A stretch of 64,000 bases of DNA from Gnetum montanum (GCA_015680685.1 MNCI01000970.1:477532-541531), one strand, 5' to 3'. Positions 1 through 12,775 are shown, counted from the stretch's first letter. Notes: generated from the letters alone by a model not told the origin. Numbers and translations are program-made.

Positions 1-2214
1 TGGTTTCCATGTCTTACATGTTGGTAGATCCTATTAGCTTGTTGTGTCCATCAATTGAATTTTCCAATGGCATTTGCCTATCAAACTTAACTACATACAC
101 ATGGGAGATTGATTCTACAAATCATGTCATAACTTTTCATAAAAAGTGTATATACTTAATAAACTATTCTTAGAAAATCTTGAGGCATCTTTCTAACTCG
201 ATAGCAAAGAAATTTGAATGATATAGATCACTTCCTTATGGATCAATCACTTCCAAGGTGGGGGGGATGTTGGGGTTGGGTTGGGGGCTGGGGTGTGGTG
301 TGTGTGGGGTACATGTAGAAGTTTAGAATTCTGTACTACCTAGTAGAATCAAACTTGTAACTCGAGGTTACTAAGTCAAGACCTATACCACTAGGCTATC
401 ACCTTATTGTTATTTATATAGCTTTTTATGAAAAGTTCAATTAGAACATTAGCAAGAGTAGTACTCTAAAAAAGCTCTTAGTAATAAAACAAGGGGCTAA
501 TATGACCATCACCAATTTCATATCATTATGAAGTTTCACAATAATGGAGCTTACCAATCCACTACTAGATAAATAGTTTCTAGCTATTTTTAAAAGAGTC
601 ACTAATGATTATATAAAGGAAAAGCTAGTGTATTTTTAACCAGTTAATATTTATGATAAGATCACATTAGTTAAATATATTAAATAGTTGGCTATACAAC
701 AGAGTGACCCTAAATGGGTAAGCTTTTTTAACAAAGTATATAATGTAGTAGGAAAGGAGAAAGCTCAAACATATTCTAGCCAAACAATCTTCTTTATTAC
801 TTAGACTAGATAGTCATTTTCTTCTTCATTTAGTAATATTATGGCTTTGGAATAAAAATCAATAAGCATTAGGAAAACCTCAACTAACAAAATCTAATAG
901 AGAAGTACATCTAAGAACAAATCAAAGTATCATAAGTTCTTCATCATATATTTGTAATCATATAATATGCTACTCATGGAGGCATACATAATCCTAAAAT
1001 AGGTGACTGGCCAAATTAACATCCAATTTAAGTGGTTGAAAAATTTTTACACAAACTCGTTACAACATGTGGATGATGACCACTTGACCACTTGATCCAA
1101 AAGTGGTACAACCCAAACAACTTCAATTATTATTACAAAGCCACAAGGCATGATATTAATAATTGTAATGCACTTAAGGATGACATGTAGGCTCTTGTTA
1201 AAAAAGGATAACTTATCTTTGACATGCATATTTATTAAAGAAATTAAGATATGAAGATATTCTACTATTGATACAAGGAAAAATCATTCACCTTGAATTA
1301 TAGGATAATTATCTAAGAGCTTCTTTTTTGATTTGTTCAAATTTCCTTTTAACCAATTAGAAAGTTATAGATTAGGCAACTTCTTTCTTTTCTAGACCTA
1401 GTAAGCAATTTATTATGATTATTCTTGCTAATTTTGACTTACATGCATCCAATTTACAAACTAATAAAGGAGGTAATATGCATATATTTCTATTGGTAAT
1501 TGATTTAATGGCATGTTATGATGTCTCTTATGAATACTAGAACCCAAGAACTGTCGGTCCATCATCTTCAATGAGGTGCAATTTACCTCTTTTAATCCTT
1601 TCATATCTAGTTAAATTTTCTCTTGTCTTATCCTATATTATCTTAGCACCCTCTCATCATTTAGATTAAACTCTATTAGAAGAATCATCTTTACTCCCCA
1701 CTATTTCTCCTTCGACTAAGATTCTCACTTGTGCTTAAAAGAATGTGCTCTTAGCAAATAAAGAAAAAGATAAGACCCTTATGAACAAGTAATCTAATTA
1801 ATTGTAGAAAAAAGTATATCTCCTTCCAAGCACCTCAAACTACATCTATGTCTATTCTAGTAATTCTTTAATTTAATCAAGAAGTCAAGTAAATATTGTA
1901 ACTTTAGCGTCCATTTCTCCTTAATGTACATCATTAGAGAATCAATCTCTCCTGCAAATCATAATAGCTATGAAGTCTAAGGAGATAGATTTTTATTTTT
2001 TAGCCCTCATATCCATGTTGAAGTATTACTAAAGTAGATTAATATTTTTATGGACATTGAGCCTCAAGTTTAAGTAGTTTTATCTATGCTTAATTCTCCT
2101 TGATTTTAGGCATAATATCTAGTTTTAAATGGAAAAGATATCAACACTCACCTAGTGATAAAGGCTATCTAGTAGCTTTTCATCTATATCACCTTATGGG
2201 TTAGGAATAATGTA
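1..2214. other. AT-rich interval, no gene recognised
   Basis: Apart from the SINE-like copy at 308-414, I see only AT-rich DNA with short chance frames. A G-rich run (260-310) borders the SINE. The stretch from about 1600 to 2200 may hold worn gag sequence belonging to the protease remnant that follows, but no motif survives well enough to call. Confidence 0.4.
308..414 (-). mobile_element. tRNA-derived SINE-like element, copy 1
   Basis: Read on the minus strand, this carries an RNA polymerase III promoter layout. An A box TAGCCTAGTGGT (plus 387-398) fits TRGCNNAGYNGG at 11 of 12 positions. About 40 bp further on lies a B-box-like AGTTTGATTCT (345-355). The same head recurs at 48655-48773, with matching sequence from the A-box side through the B box to a GTACA-like point. 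Two diverged copies sharing a tRNA-like head suggest a SINE family. No TSD or 3' tail could be fixed. A tRNA pseudogene pair is the alternative. Confidence 0.45.
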
Positions 2215-2582
2215 GTACTACCTTTAGTTCATGTGGATTATGGATTCAAATTCAATGCTAGCTCATAGACTACTATGAAATGTATTAGGCTAGAAAAATA
2301 GGGTACATGCTACAACTAAAACTCTACTTTAAGTTCTTTTAGTGATGCTTGAGTAGATATTATTGACATAATTATACAACCATGTTTTGTTAGCAACTAC
2401 ATTACATTGAGGAATATTTTATGATTATTAGAAAATTCCTTGAAATTAATGCTATTCTTGGTAGGCCTCAGTTGGGTTATCATCAGGCTATTACTTCCTT
2501 GGTACATTAATAAATTAACTTCTTATATAAAGATCAAGAGGTGCTTATTCTTGCTGAGAAGGAAATCCTTGCTATCTCTTAC
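2215..2582 (+). pseudogene. Ty3/gypsy retropepsin remnant
   Basis: This is a heavily decayed aspartic protease of a gypsy polyprotein. A frame near 2220 reads VHVDYGFKFN, which fits the family pattern V-L-V-D-N-G-S-S-L-N around the catalytic Asp. From 2436 another stretch reads FLEINAILGRPQLG and continues about 35 codons through two stops. It fits the C-terminal retropepsin box ILGRPW followed by the usual H-x-A-x-x-S-x-L-H region. The remnant resembles the protease start at 40560-40639 more than those of elements B or D. Downstream RT is not recognisable. Confidence 0.45.
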
Positions 2583-5080
2583 CTCAACATTCTAAATGAG
2601 ATAACCCTAGGATTCCAACCCAATATCCAATGTCAAACATTAATAGAGACCTAGAACAAAATCCTTCTCAATAGCACTTGGTCCTTCAACACATACAAAT
2701 TCATAGATCTAGACTTTTGGAAGCTCACAAGAGTAGAATCTATGAAGGAACATAATTTGTCACCTTATTTAGAAGCTAAGAATACCATCATGAAGATTTC
2801 ATCTACATTAATGACTTTTTTTACTATGTTTTATTTTCTTGCTTTAATAATTTTTTTTATGTTATATTTCTCTTTTTAAATTTTCAATGCTTATCTTTGA
2901 GTTTTTTATTTTACTTCACTTGTCTTTTGATTTAATATTTTGTAATACCCTACTAACAAAGCTTAAGGTAGAAAGTATTACTTGTAGAAAATATAAAAAT
3001 ATGTAGAAAAATTAAACACTTCTTACTAAGACCAAATGGATGCTAAGAATAAAACATAATAGAAAAAGCACTAGGAATCCATAAATAGGTACATAGGAAC
3101 AAAAGAAACATTTTTAGAAAAATGTAAAAGCATGACAAAATAGTCACAATAAGCCCATGAATGGAAAACCTAACATTTTCATTACCAAAAACAAAATGTA
3201 ACATATTTCTATAAGCCAAAAGTTAAGAATATTGTGGTGTGAAAATAATAGTGGAAACTAAATAAGGCATAAGTAATTAGAACTAGAAACTACATTAAGA
3301 TCTAATGAACCACAAGAGATAAATATGAAAAATCCAATTATACTTAAATCTAGTAGGCATTGGACGTTGAAGCTACTTAAATGGATATAACTAACATATG
3401 TAAAAGAAACTATAACATAGCTAACGTCGAAGACAAAGTCATCCTACACTAAAAAAATGGATACAACACAATATAAGAGCCACAATCTATATTGAATATA
3501 CCTTTCTAACTAAACATTACAGCATGAAATTTAAGTTAAACCAAAATCCAATCTTAATAAAACATTTTATAAACATAAATTAATCATTGGCAACATCTTA
3601 TAACTTCTACTTATTTAAGCTAATATAATCATCTAAAAATCATACAAATTAAGAAATTTAGTTCTAAGATTGAGGAAGGTAAAAAAATCAACAAATTTTC
3701 CCTTATGGATTTGGTTAGAGGCATCAAGTAGCTCAAATTGTCATGTACATGAGTTATTTGTAACCAAAAGTTAGCAAAGAAAAAAAAACAAATTAGATCG
3801 ATGAATCAAACAATAAAAAATATGAATATATAACCAAACCAATCAATGAGAATGCACCATCATTCATTACCATAACCATCAAATGAACAAATTGATGAAT
3901 GTGTAACACCCATTTTAGCATATTGGTCATTCTAGAATCCGCATGTTAGCAAATGTTTGGCTAGTTTATAACTCACATAATGATGATTCTAAAACCCATA
4001 TATTATCAAATTGATGAGTCTAAAACCCATATATTATCAAATTGATGAGTCTAAAACCCATATATTTCAGAATTAATCAAATTAAATTGGTTACTAAATA
4101 GATAACAAATCCTTGGATCTAAAAACAATGAACCTAAATGTCAAATGAAATTAGTAATTTCAAACTAAATGATTGGTAAGCCTAGATCTTACATTGAACA
4201 TGAAGTTGATAAATCTATAAATCATATGTTTACTAAGTGATTAGTAAACCTCAATCTCATATTTTTCAAGAAAAATTTTGGTGAACCTAAATCTCATATG
4301 TCAAAATATGTAAAAAGTTCAAACTATAGTTTCAAGCTAATAGGTCATGAAATGTTGCTAAATTGAAAATTCTATTGTGTTAAATGGGATTAAAATCCAA
4401 AGTATGAATGGGGATGAATGTCTAAAATATATTAAAATATTACCAAAATAAAAATGAACATTTTTGCAATCATGATATCCTCTTATAAGGTCTAAAAAAT
4501 CACTAGATGCTGACTTTTAGTTTTTAGGTGTTTCAAGAGCCCTAAAATAATCATGTTTGGCCATTTTCTCAAATTTCCATTGCATGAATATCAATGGTTG
4601 CTTTATAAATTTTGCTTCATTTTTTAAGTTAAGTATAAAAATTTAATTTTTATTCATCATGGCCTCGCAAGCAAGTCATACTGAATTATGAAGAGTGGAT
4701 TAGGGTTTGCACTAATTTATATATTATTTTTTCCTTCTAGGGCTACAAAATTTAGAGTTATCTTGGGGATGAAAAACATGAAAAAGAGTCTAAAACCCTA
4801 GTTTTATAATTAAATTATTAACAAAATTTTAAATGAAGGAAAAATATGGTCAAAACTAATGAAAATGTGACCAAACTTAGTCAAAAACTTCACCAAGATA
4901 CCATGCATGATAATAGATCTCAAAAATAATGAAATTGTAGAAAATAATATTAAAATATTCAGTTCTAAGTATTTAGACAAATCAAAAAACAACTAATAAA
5001 CAAACTAAATTAATCAAAAGAATGTGTACTAAATTTGAAACCAAAATCAAAAGAAGCAAAATAGCAAATTATCCTACTTG
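2583..5080. other. AT-rich interval with a small tandem repeat
   Basis: No coding region recognised. The only clear structure is the 31-bp tandem repeat at 3981-4073. Homopolymer T runs (2810-2860) and scattered poly-A occur. Confidence 0.4.
3981..4073. repeat. 31-bp tandem repeat, three units
   Basis: Units starting TGATGA(G/T)TCTAAAACCC begin at 3981, 4012 and 4043, an exact 31-bp period. The first two adjacent units are near identical and the third decays after about 27 bp. Nothing suggests a function. Confidence 0.85.
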
Positions 5081-5717
5081 GAAATTGTACTGACCTAAAT
5101 CATCGGTGTAAGGCTGGAATGGAAACAGACACCGAGAGATCGTTGAGCAGCCACAACTGACCCTGCCTTCACTTGAGGGCAAGCTGGAAAAGGGAACGAA
5201 GGTAGAGTGCCTTGGATGGTTTGCACGCAAATCAACCAAAGACTTCCCCGAGCGTAAGCTACGGCTAGTGCTGGGATTATCGTAAACAGGATGTAAACGG
5301 AATGTAAACAATGATATGAAATGTAAATAAAGCATACTGAATTATGAATAAAGCATAAACAAAGTTATATTTGTAAAGCATAAACAGAACTAAACAATGT
5401 AAATGGGAGGCAATAATGAAACTGTATTATATTGTTTAAAAAAATGTGCACCGGTCGTAGTTGCACAAGTGTGGATGGCAAGTCAAACGTCTAGCCTCGG
5501 AAAGATATGACGCGATGATGCGACGATGAAATGGAATAAACGTGAGAAGAACTTGGAAGCCAACAATCGGATGTGCCGAGTGCCCAAGGATTGCAAGTTC
5601 TATCTTCCTTCAGAATTGCCAATCTCTCCAATCTTTGCCTCTTCCAATCTTCTTCTTCTTCTTCTTGTTTGCCTCCTCTTGCTCTTGCTGCCTTCTAGTT
5701 TGTGTGAATCGATAGGG

Positions 5718-5725
5718 TATTTATA
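5718..5725 (-). promoter_or_regulatory. TATA box of the candidate solo LTR
   Basis: TATAAATA on the minus strand, in context CCTATAAATACCC. Transcription would run leftward through a (CTT)n-rich stretch at 5648-5668. Confidence 0.55.
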
Positions 5726-5734
5726 GGGTTGGGC

Positions 5735-5764
5735 TAGGGTTTGGCTAGGGTTTGGCTAGGGTTT
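5735..5764 (-). promoter_or_regulatory. Three telo-box motifs upstream of the TATA box
   Basis: AAACCCTA occurs three times on the minus strand (plus TAGGGTTT at 5735-5742, 5746-5753 and 5757-5764). The spacing is a strict 11 bp, about one helical turn, and the first starts 10 bp upstream of the TATA box. Telo-boxes are known activating elements of many plant promoters. Their role here is inferred. Confidence 0.6.
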
Positions 5765-6462
5765 TCAGCTCCAACGTTCACTGTATTTTACAACTTGTGG
5801 GTCATTCAAGCCCATAAAAAAGATACAAATTAGAAATGCAAGCCCTCAAGCGATAAAAAAAAATTTAAAAATTTAAAAAGATTAGCTCCAACTCTGGCCC
5901 ACTTGGAAAAATTATATATATATATTTTTTTGCTAAATATTTGGCCTGATTTTGCATGGGCTTTCATATCCCTTTGCCATTTTACAGATTTCTTGAAAAA
6001 GAAAATCAAGAAGGATTAACACCGCCTCACTTTTCTAGCATCCAGCGTGACTTGTAGTGTGACCTATAGTGTGACCTCCAAAACTTGCAATTTTGGGCTA
6101 AAATCTGAAATTTTTGAAGGCTGGGGCCCATAGTTATCAATAGTGGACCTTGAGGACGACTTACACCCTTGAAATCAAGTCATTTTGGCTCAATTTCGGA
6201 GCTCCAAAAGTTGGTGACGCTGATCCTTACGCTGTGCAATGTCTAAAAAAGTAACCAAAGTGTACTTAGCCAAAACCAAACATTTTGAACCTGAAAATTT
6301 TGATTATGGATGCTGGAAGTTGGTGCAATCGCCTATGGGCCCTAGGGGGATGTTTTGGAGGCCTCCAAGTTTGGTCACGCTATACTCATGTTGGGCAGTA
6401 GCATGACTTAGCTTGATTCTTGTCTAAAAGTGCTAGGCCAAAATTAGTGGTGTTTCAGAAAT

Positions 6463-6769
6463 GACAATGTTGTAGTAAAGTATCCTTCCATGGCTTCGAT
6501 CTTCTTGAAAAGCTCTAAATATTAGAAAAATTATGGATCAACAATGGAATCTAAGCAAGGTCTAAAACATGATATAGAAATATGACTTACCGTAGGGTCT
6601 AATTTGAGATCAAAAATCTAACTAGCTATAGATATAGATCTAGCTAACTCTTACTTAATCCAATAGTCTCCTTCTTTAGTTTAATCTTCTAGATATCAAC
6701 AAGAAAATGAAAAAGGTTATGTTTGAGTTATAATCTTGCAATGATTTGCTAACATTGGTGATAAGCATC
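6463..6769. other. Short unassigned interval
   Basis: AT-rich DNA between the candidate solo LTR and repeat copy 1 of element A. No motif seen. Confidence 0.3.
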
Positions 6770-7365
6770 CCACTATTTTTGGACAAATGGGATGTATCAT
6801 ACAAATAACAGTGCAATCCATTCATAAGCTTTGAAGATGATGTTAAGTAGATTTATGAGAAAACTCATGTATATCATTGTGTTTAAGAAATATAAAAAAG
6901 ATTATGATACATATAATGCAGTTAAAATCTATGTTACAATGGTGTGAGATAGAGGCAATATTTATAATTTTATATTTAGTAATTTTTATGGATTTTATAA
7001 TTATAATAAATAAAACAATAATAAACATACATGCATCACAATCCCTCTTAGGGACAAGTGCAATGCTTATGTTATAAATCCTCTTAGGGACAAGTACAAC
7101 ACTACATATCAAATGCAATAAAAATGATTCTTAGTCATAACCTTGATAGCTCAACATCATGTTGTATAGTTATGATCTTGGAATTGTGCATACTACCTTA
7201 GAGTATTACCAGAAGGGAAAGGATGCATTTAGAAAGACTAAGAACCTTAATTGAACATGGTAGAATATAAACATAGGACACATGAAATACTTTCCAAATC
7301 CAAGTCTTACAATTGACTTAAAATATATCACTAGATGACTCATCATTCCTCCATGAATGATCTAA
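6770..7365 (-). repeat. Element A, left terminal direct repeat (LTR-like)
   Basis: This matches 10675-10996 and then, after the 12.9-kb insertion of element B, 23908-24825. Shared landmarks are the ATTATAATAA(T/G) tract, two CTCTTAGGGACAAG copies (one degenerate in the partner), TGTATAGTTATGA, and a terminal block around ACATGAAATACTTTCCAA. It lacks about 700 bp present near the right end of the partner. It preserves the uninterrupted version of B's insertion site, ACAAG at 7090-7094. Orientation follows the minus-strand TATA box in the partner. Confidence 0.6.
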
Positions 7366-10300
7366 GCTAGTATCATAGATTTAACTTCTAAAACAAACAT
7401 GGGTAACTAGACACCTGACATGATCAATGCATAGGAATACAACTATACAAATATACAAACCTTGACTACAATATAATACAATACAAGACATCTCATTAAG
7501 AAGTATCAAGAGATATTGGCTAAGAGAAGAAACCTCCTTATGTTTCTACTAAATATGGAAAGAAGCTTGACGCATAGGGTGTAAACATATGAATTTTATG
7601 AAGTTGGAGTTCCATGTCTATCATCCTTGAAGCTATTGATTCTACTTGTACAACAATCCCTACTCTCACAAGAGTGCTAATTGTCATTCCTCAACATCTT
7701 TCTAGAACTTCTTATGACTTCTCTTTTCCTACGAGAGCTTTCGTTGGATCAATTCAAACTCAATCACTGCATCATAAAGTTTCTCCTCTAGCTCCATGCA
7801 TGGTCAACCTCAAAAAGTCTAAATCAAATAAATGTACATCCTCTATTTTTTCTAGATATCCTCTTCTACTTTCTTGAGTCTTCTGTTAAGAACTATGATC
7901 ATTGCTTCCTGGTAGAGGATGTACATGTTTTATTATAGGTCCATATTCTTCAACAATGTGGATTTACTTGTGGCCATATGTTAGAGTTTGACATGTAAGG
8001 TGCCAAATTTCTTCTTCACCTCATTCTTTTTTCAAGTTATTCATTAATTAATTAGAGCTATAAGTTTGTGTAATTGATGTACATTAACATCCTAGGTTAT
8101 CTAATTAATTAAATGAATCTTTTTAAGCTTATTAGTTTTCCTAGTAGTCTTCCTACTAGATGAATCTTTGTTAGCTTCTACTATAAGTTCCAATGTTATT
8201 TCTCTGTATGAAGATACTTTTCCTAACATTGGATCATGATTTGAATTTCATATTCCAACCTTTAGAGTTTTTGGAAAATGGATAGTACCCATTTTTCTTT
8301 TCTTTTCCTTTTGACTCATTTTTTCAACTTTTCAGACTTATGCTTTAGAATCCTAATTTGTCACTCTAAGCTATCTTTCACAAAAATGGATTCTTCATCA
8401 ACCTAGTGTGCCTAAAATAGTTCCATTTGAAGTTAGTCCAACCACACCTCTATAGTGATTGTGAAAGATGATGATACCAACAGTGTGATCTGTTTTAGTT
8501 GTTCATGTAACCATCATACATGGACTTAGCTTCTCTACAACTTCCTTAGATAGAATGTTTTGTTAGCATTGGTGGTCTTCAACTTGACCCATACAATGAT
8601 GACTTCAATGTCCATCATATCTTCAATGTTCCTTAACAATAATTTGACATCTAGATCAATTTTATTCACTTCTTCCACCTAGTAACTAGTTCAAAGTTGA
8701 TCAATGGTTACTTCAAGGTCTTTTGCCACATGTCAGACATTGTGCATGCTACATTTTGATCAATGTGAAGAAAAAATACTTCACAAAGGAACATGTAGTT
8801 ATAACTAAACAAGGAAATCATAATGGACCATGGGTGGATAATCTAGTAAGGGAGAAAAAATTCACAAGAGATCCTTCCTTATAGCCTAACCACACATGAT
8901 GCCTTTCATCATGTTCAAGAAATTACTACCAAGATCTTGTGAACTCTCAACATGAATTATAGTAGCCTACCCCTTAGCTTCAACATGCATAATGGGTCAA
9001 ACCCACCATTAGGAAGAGGTTCCTTATTCTTTCTAATGTTAAAACTTGATGGTTGGAAGATGGATCTGCTAGGCTATTGCACTTGTGTATGTTGAGATGC
9101 TTGAGATGTAGATGATGCTCTTGTTTAGCATTAATGGAGCTAGTTTCAAGATCAGATATGAGATACCTCCATATAAGTCATCTCATCCTCCAAATTAGGT
9201 ATGGTCCCAATAACCTCTAGTTTTCATATTGAAGCTACCATTATTAAATTTTTCTAGTTCACCATTCTTGCTCTTGTACGATGTCTTTCCAAATAATTGA
9301 CTATGTTTGCTAGCTCATAGGGTATTTGAATTAACCTTGAAAATGTATAGACCTCCATTTTATCTCTGCCCATATTCTCAATCTTCTTAATCAAAGCATT
9401 ATAAAGAAAATATGAGATGTTGATGATGCACTTACCTCACATTATAGTCATAAATTTTGCTTCTCAAGTAAAGATACCTTATGATAGTTTGGTGGGAAAA
9501 ATGTTATGAGTGATAATATTGTACATGGCATTATGAACTAAGGGAAGTTTTGACATTCTTACCTCGAATTTATCGATATTGAAGACCTTGAAGGAGACTT
9601 TTGGCCTAAGCTTGCACTCAATCTTGTGGGTTCATGATCACTAGTTATTCACTAGTTCATTTGGAAATCTAATGATTGTAGAGATTACCCATGTAGAGAT
9701 AGGTATAAAATCCCCTCCAAAAAAGTCATGACACCATCTCCTACAAGTATTTTTTTGATTTATACTAAGTCTCCACATGTTCAATGAAGATCTAAGGAAA
9801 CAACAACAACTTTTCTTAAATGCTCATAATCCCTTAGAGATAGCAAGCATTATTGAAGGCTTGCATATGAAGTTAAGAATCATCACTATTATTTCCTCTG
9901 CATGTTGTACATCAATCATGTTGATTCATGTAACTCTACTATTACCAACATGCTCCCTCAAAATGTACACCTTCAATTAACTTGTGATAATCAACCTAGT
10001 CAAAAAAATAAGCATCACCATTACCACTAGAAGCTCTAGACAAATGCAATTACCGAAACCTCAAAAGGAAGTCATCAATTTAAGTTTGAGTAGCATCTCA
10101 ATTAATAGCACCTAACTATAAGCCTTCATGATGAAGTGGCCCTTTTCCCATCTTATTTTCTTTAGCTTCCTACTCTTCATTTGAATGATTAAATGAAAAG
10201 TTGTGTTTGGCCTCTTTCTCTACAATTCGATCTTAAAGATATTACATATGCAAAAAATCATATTCATTATACATAAATTCATGTCCCTTGAATAATATGC

Positions 10301-10674
10301 TTTCATTCTATAGTCTCATGTTTATTAGGACATCTTTGAGATCATCTAATATAGCCATGAAGGAATCCCTAGAGAACTATCCATGAACATCTCTTCACCA
10401 TCCCTACTTATCTTGATGATAAGCTAGATCATATAGTGGAAGGATCACATCATTCAAATGTTTAAAGATGATAAAATTCCTTCTTCCTTTTTGATTTCTT
10501 CTAGAGGTTATTGGTAAGTTCTTAGTACTTTCTTCCATCTCATTTGCATTCACAATCTACACATAGCACTAAGAAACATGAACTTGATTTGAATAAATGT
10601 TAAAATTAATAATGTACAAGTATTTCTAGGAAATTCACCAATACCTTACCTATAAACAACACTAATAATAGGAA
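7366..10674 (-). other. Internal region of element A
   Basis: About 3.3 kb lies between the two direct repeats. The only traceable coding signal is the minus-strand frame at 9310-9720. The rest, including the short open stretch at 7614-7877, shows no recognisable domain. The interior is too short for gag-pol, so A was either non-autonomous or has been deleted. No PBS could be identified left of the right-hand repeat. Confidence 0.35.
9310..9720 (-). pseudogene. Decayed minus-strand ORF resembling plant transposon-type protein
   Basis: On the minus strand one frame stays readable from about 9600 to 9310, including VFNIDKFEVRMSKLPLVHNA and, further on, FLYNALIKKIENMGRD. Its interruptions are TGA or TAA codons that single transitions from TGG, CAA or CGA explain, so it was once coding. 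The run of a histidine, a hydrophobic helix and N-I-F-P followed by I-N-I-x-x-F-L fits the general layout of the putative plant transposon protein family found in other plant retroelements. That match is from memory and weak. It would be the counterpart of the second gene of elements B, E and F. Confidence 0.35.
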
Positions 10675-10996
10675 TCCTATTAGTTTTGGACTAACGGGTT
10701 ATATTATACAAATCATAGTATGATTCAGTTATAAGCATTAAAGATGATGTTGAGTGAATTGCGAAGAACATGTATATATCATTGCATTCAATAAATATAA
10801 AAGAGGTTTTGATAAATGTAATATAATTAAAACCATTTTTATTAGAGTGTGTTATGAAAAAATATTTGTAATTTCATATTTTATAATTTTATAAATTTTA
10901 TAATTATAAGAAACAAAACAATAATAAACACATATGCATCATAATCCCTTTTGGAAATAAGTGCAATGCTCATGCTGCAATCTCTCTCAAGGATAG
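10675..10996 (-). repeat. Element A, right terminal repeat, part 1
   Basis: Homologous to 6770-7094. It ends at 10996, where element B begins, and its continuation resumes at 23908 immediately after B's second LTR. The join reconstructs the order of the left copy, so this is one repeat split by an insertion. Confidence 0.65.
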
Positions 10997-11894
10997 TGAT
11001 AAACCCAAAAATTGTTTCAGTTTTAACACTGTAAAGTAGTAGTTTAATTTTTTTAGTGTTTTTATATATCCAAGATAATCAATTCTAGAAGCATATATCA
11101 AAAAGTGCTAATTTTCCTTTTTTGCTTATTTACCGTAGGTAATCGTGATAGTGATGAAAATCAATATTGATACCACTGATTTACATGGCATTAGCAATAA
11201 GGATTGATAGCTAAGTTTCGGTGGGTATTGATTCAAAAAGCAATCTAAGATATTGAATTATGCCAAAATGGATGACTTGCAATGATATTTGAGGATGGTA
11301 GAATCAATGATCTACTTTGATGGAGCTCTAGATTGATTGATATCAAATTCTTCGATATCAATCCATTATCCAAATGATTATTTTTGTATTACATTCATAG
11401 TATAAATATGGGTCCCAATTCTATATTATGGGGGGGAAGAAATCAAGAGAAAACCCATGTCAAATTAAACCTTTGTTTGTGCTTTGAGTTATTAAGGAAG
11501 AGTGTTGATGCTTTCTGTTAATCAACAACTAATCAAGTTGTTGCACTGTGAAGATAGTAGAGAATTGTCACAAATTAGGTGATGTCTCCTTTGCACTCTT
11601 CCATATTTTCAATGAATTTATTTAATTTCAATTTGATTTTATTAGTTGTGTTCATATTTGAACTTAATATTTGAAGTTAAGGTGGATCATAGTTGATTTT
11701 ACGTATGAGCGATAGTCGGTGTGGTGTCTTCAATTGAATTCAACTCTAATTGTTGTTTGCCTTGATGATCTTTTTGACTTTTGAACCATTCTTTCACAAA
11801 TACGACTCATGGTTTAGTCATAGATGAGGTGACTTCTATACAATGAACGATAATCACTAAGGTAATCTAGCACCAAATTTTTCTTGGCTCATCA
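10997..11894 (+). repeat. Element B 5' LTR
   Basis: 898 bp, starting TGATAAACCC and ending CTCATCA. It aligns throughout with 22995-23907, with many transitions. U3 carries recurring TTGATATC/TATTGAT motifs, including GATATC at 11339 and 11354. A TATAAATA lies at 11401. Confidence 0.85.
11401..11408 (+). promoter_or_regulatory. Element B LTR TATA box
   Basis: TATAAATA in context AGTATAAATATGGGT. The same 13-bp core GTATAAATATGGG recurs inside the element at 21658-21670. In the 3' LTR it is mutated to TATAAACA (23397-23404). Confidence 0.65.
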
Positions 11895-11897
11895 ATT

Positions 11898-11915
11898 TGG
11901 TGCTATTTCCAAGGA
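11898..11915 (+). other. Element B primer-binding site (tRNA-Asp type)
   Basis: TGGTGCTATTTCCAAGGA begins 3 bp after the LTR. It matches the complement of the plant tRNA-Asp(GUC) 3' end, TGGCGCCGTTGCCGGGGA, at 12 of 18 positions. Five of the six mismatches are C-to-T or G-to-A. The better-preserved sites in D, F and E support the assignment. Confidence 0.6.
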
Positions 11916-12775
11916 GGCCAATAGAGTTAATAGACATTAAGGGTCTACACATTTTAAACTTATTCTATAAATTTAATGTTTTTTAGGGACACTTGAATTT
12001 TATTTTCTATTTTATTTTATTTTCCTTTAAGTTTTAGAAATTGTTTATTTTAATTATTTTTCTTGCATTAACAAATTTAAAAATAAAGAAAAAGTAAAAT
12101 CATAGGAATAAGTTCCTCTTGTTGCTCAACTAGTAGAGACCATTAAGAAATTTATGATTAAAGTAGAAATAGCAAGAGTTATTAAATCAGTTTGTAGAGT
12201 GTTAGGTCTAGTAGCTCATGAATGTGCTAAAGAAGAGTGTGATTGTTAAATGAAAATAGTCAAACAATCATGAAACCCAACATAAATCCAACCCTCTAGA
12301 AATATTATAAGTCTATATAAACATCCAAAAGATACTTCCAAAAAAATTAAGAGGAACAAGTACCAAATTTTAACTCTTCTTCTTCTTATGTAAATCAAGA
12401 TCCTATAATAGGAGGGAAACAAACACATAGCAATTTTTGTAGAAATTTTAATCCATTATTTAACATTTCAACTTCTATAATACCAATCATGACTTCAACC
12501 CTAGTAGCAAGATCCTAGAATTTAAATGCTACTCAAATTTTAACTAAAGTGACTACCCAACTTGTTAATGCTTCAATTTTATAACCTCAAATTTCACTAC
12601 CAGCCTCTATTTCTATACCAGGTCCTATCGTAATCCTAATAGCAAACACTACTTTTACAATGGGATCATCTTTCCATCATACACCTCCTCCATTCTCTCT
12701 AGGGTCCATTCCTCTTTCCTTTTGGTAGTCTAAGTTTTAATATTCCAACTTGGCAAGCCCACCAAGGACAAACTC

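Larger units (their letters stand above)
5086..6457 (-). mobile_element. Candidate solo LTR (minus strand)
   Basis: A 1372-bp block begins TG (5086) and ends CA (6457). It is flanked by the 5-bp direct repeat GAAAT at 5081-5085 and 6458-6462. On the minus strand it holds a TATAAATA box (5718-5725), leaving about 730 bp as U3 and 630 bp as R-U5, reasonable LTR proportions. It keeps more CpG than its surroundings, which suggests a later arrival. No PBS, polypurine tract or coding domain adjoins it, as expected of a solo LTR. The inverted terminal match is only TG/CA and the boundaries were chosen by searching for a duplication, so a chance match is possible. Confidence 0.5.

Noticed and set aside
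240-310. G-rich run as a possible G-quadruplex regulatory element
   Set aside because: Irregular G runs mixed with T next to the SINE-like copy. More simply a SINE tail or simple sequence; no gene nearby.
5526-5726. 66-codon open frame ending in a leucine run, signal-peptide-like
   Set aside because: It lies on the opposite strand of the candidate LTR's transcribed part. The leucines come from a (CTT)n run, and there is no domain or plausible promoter on that strand.
5735-5764. Telomeric repeat tract
   Set aside because: Units are spaced 11 bp (GGC between TAGGGTTT), not the 7-bp TTTAGGG telomere repeat. Read as telo-boxes instead.
6843-7118. Overlapping open frames on both strands
   Set aside because: AT-rich terminal repeat of element A. 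The homologous copy at 10750-10990 does not preserve them.
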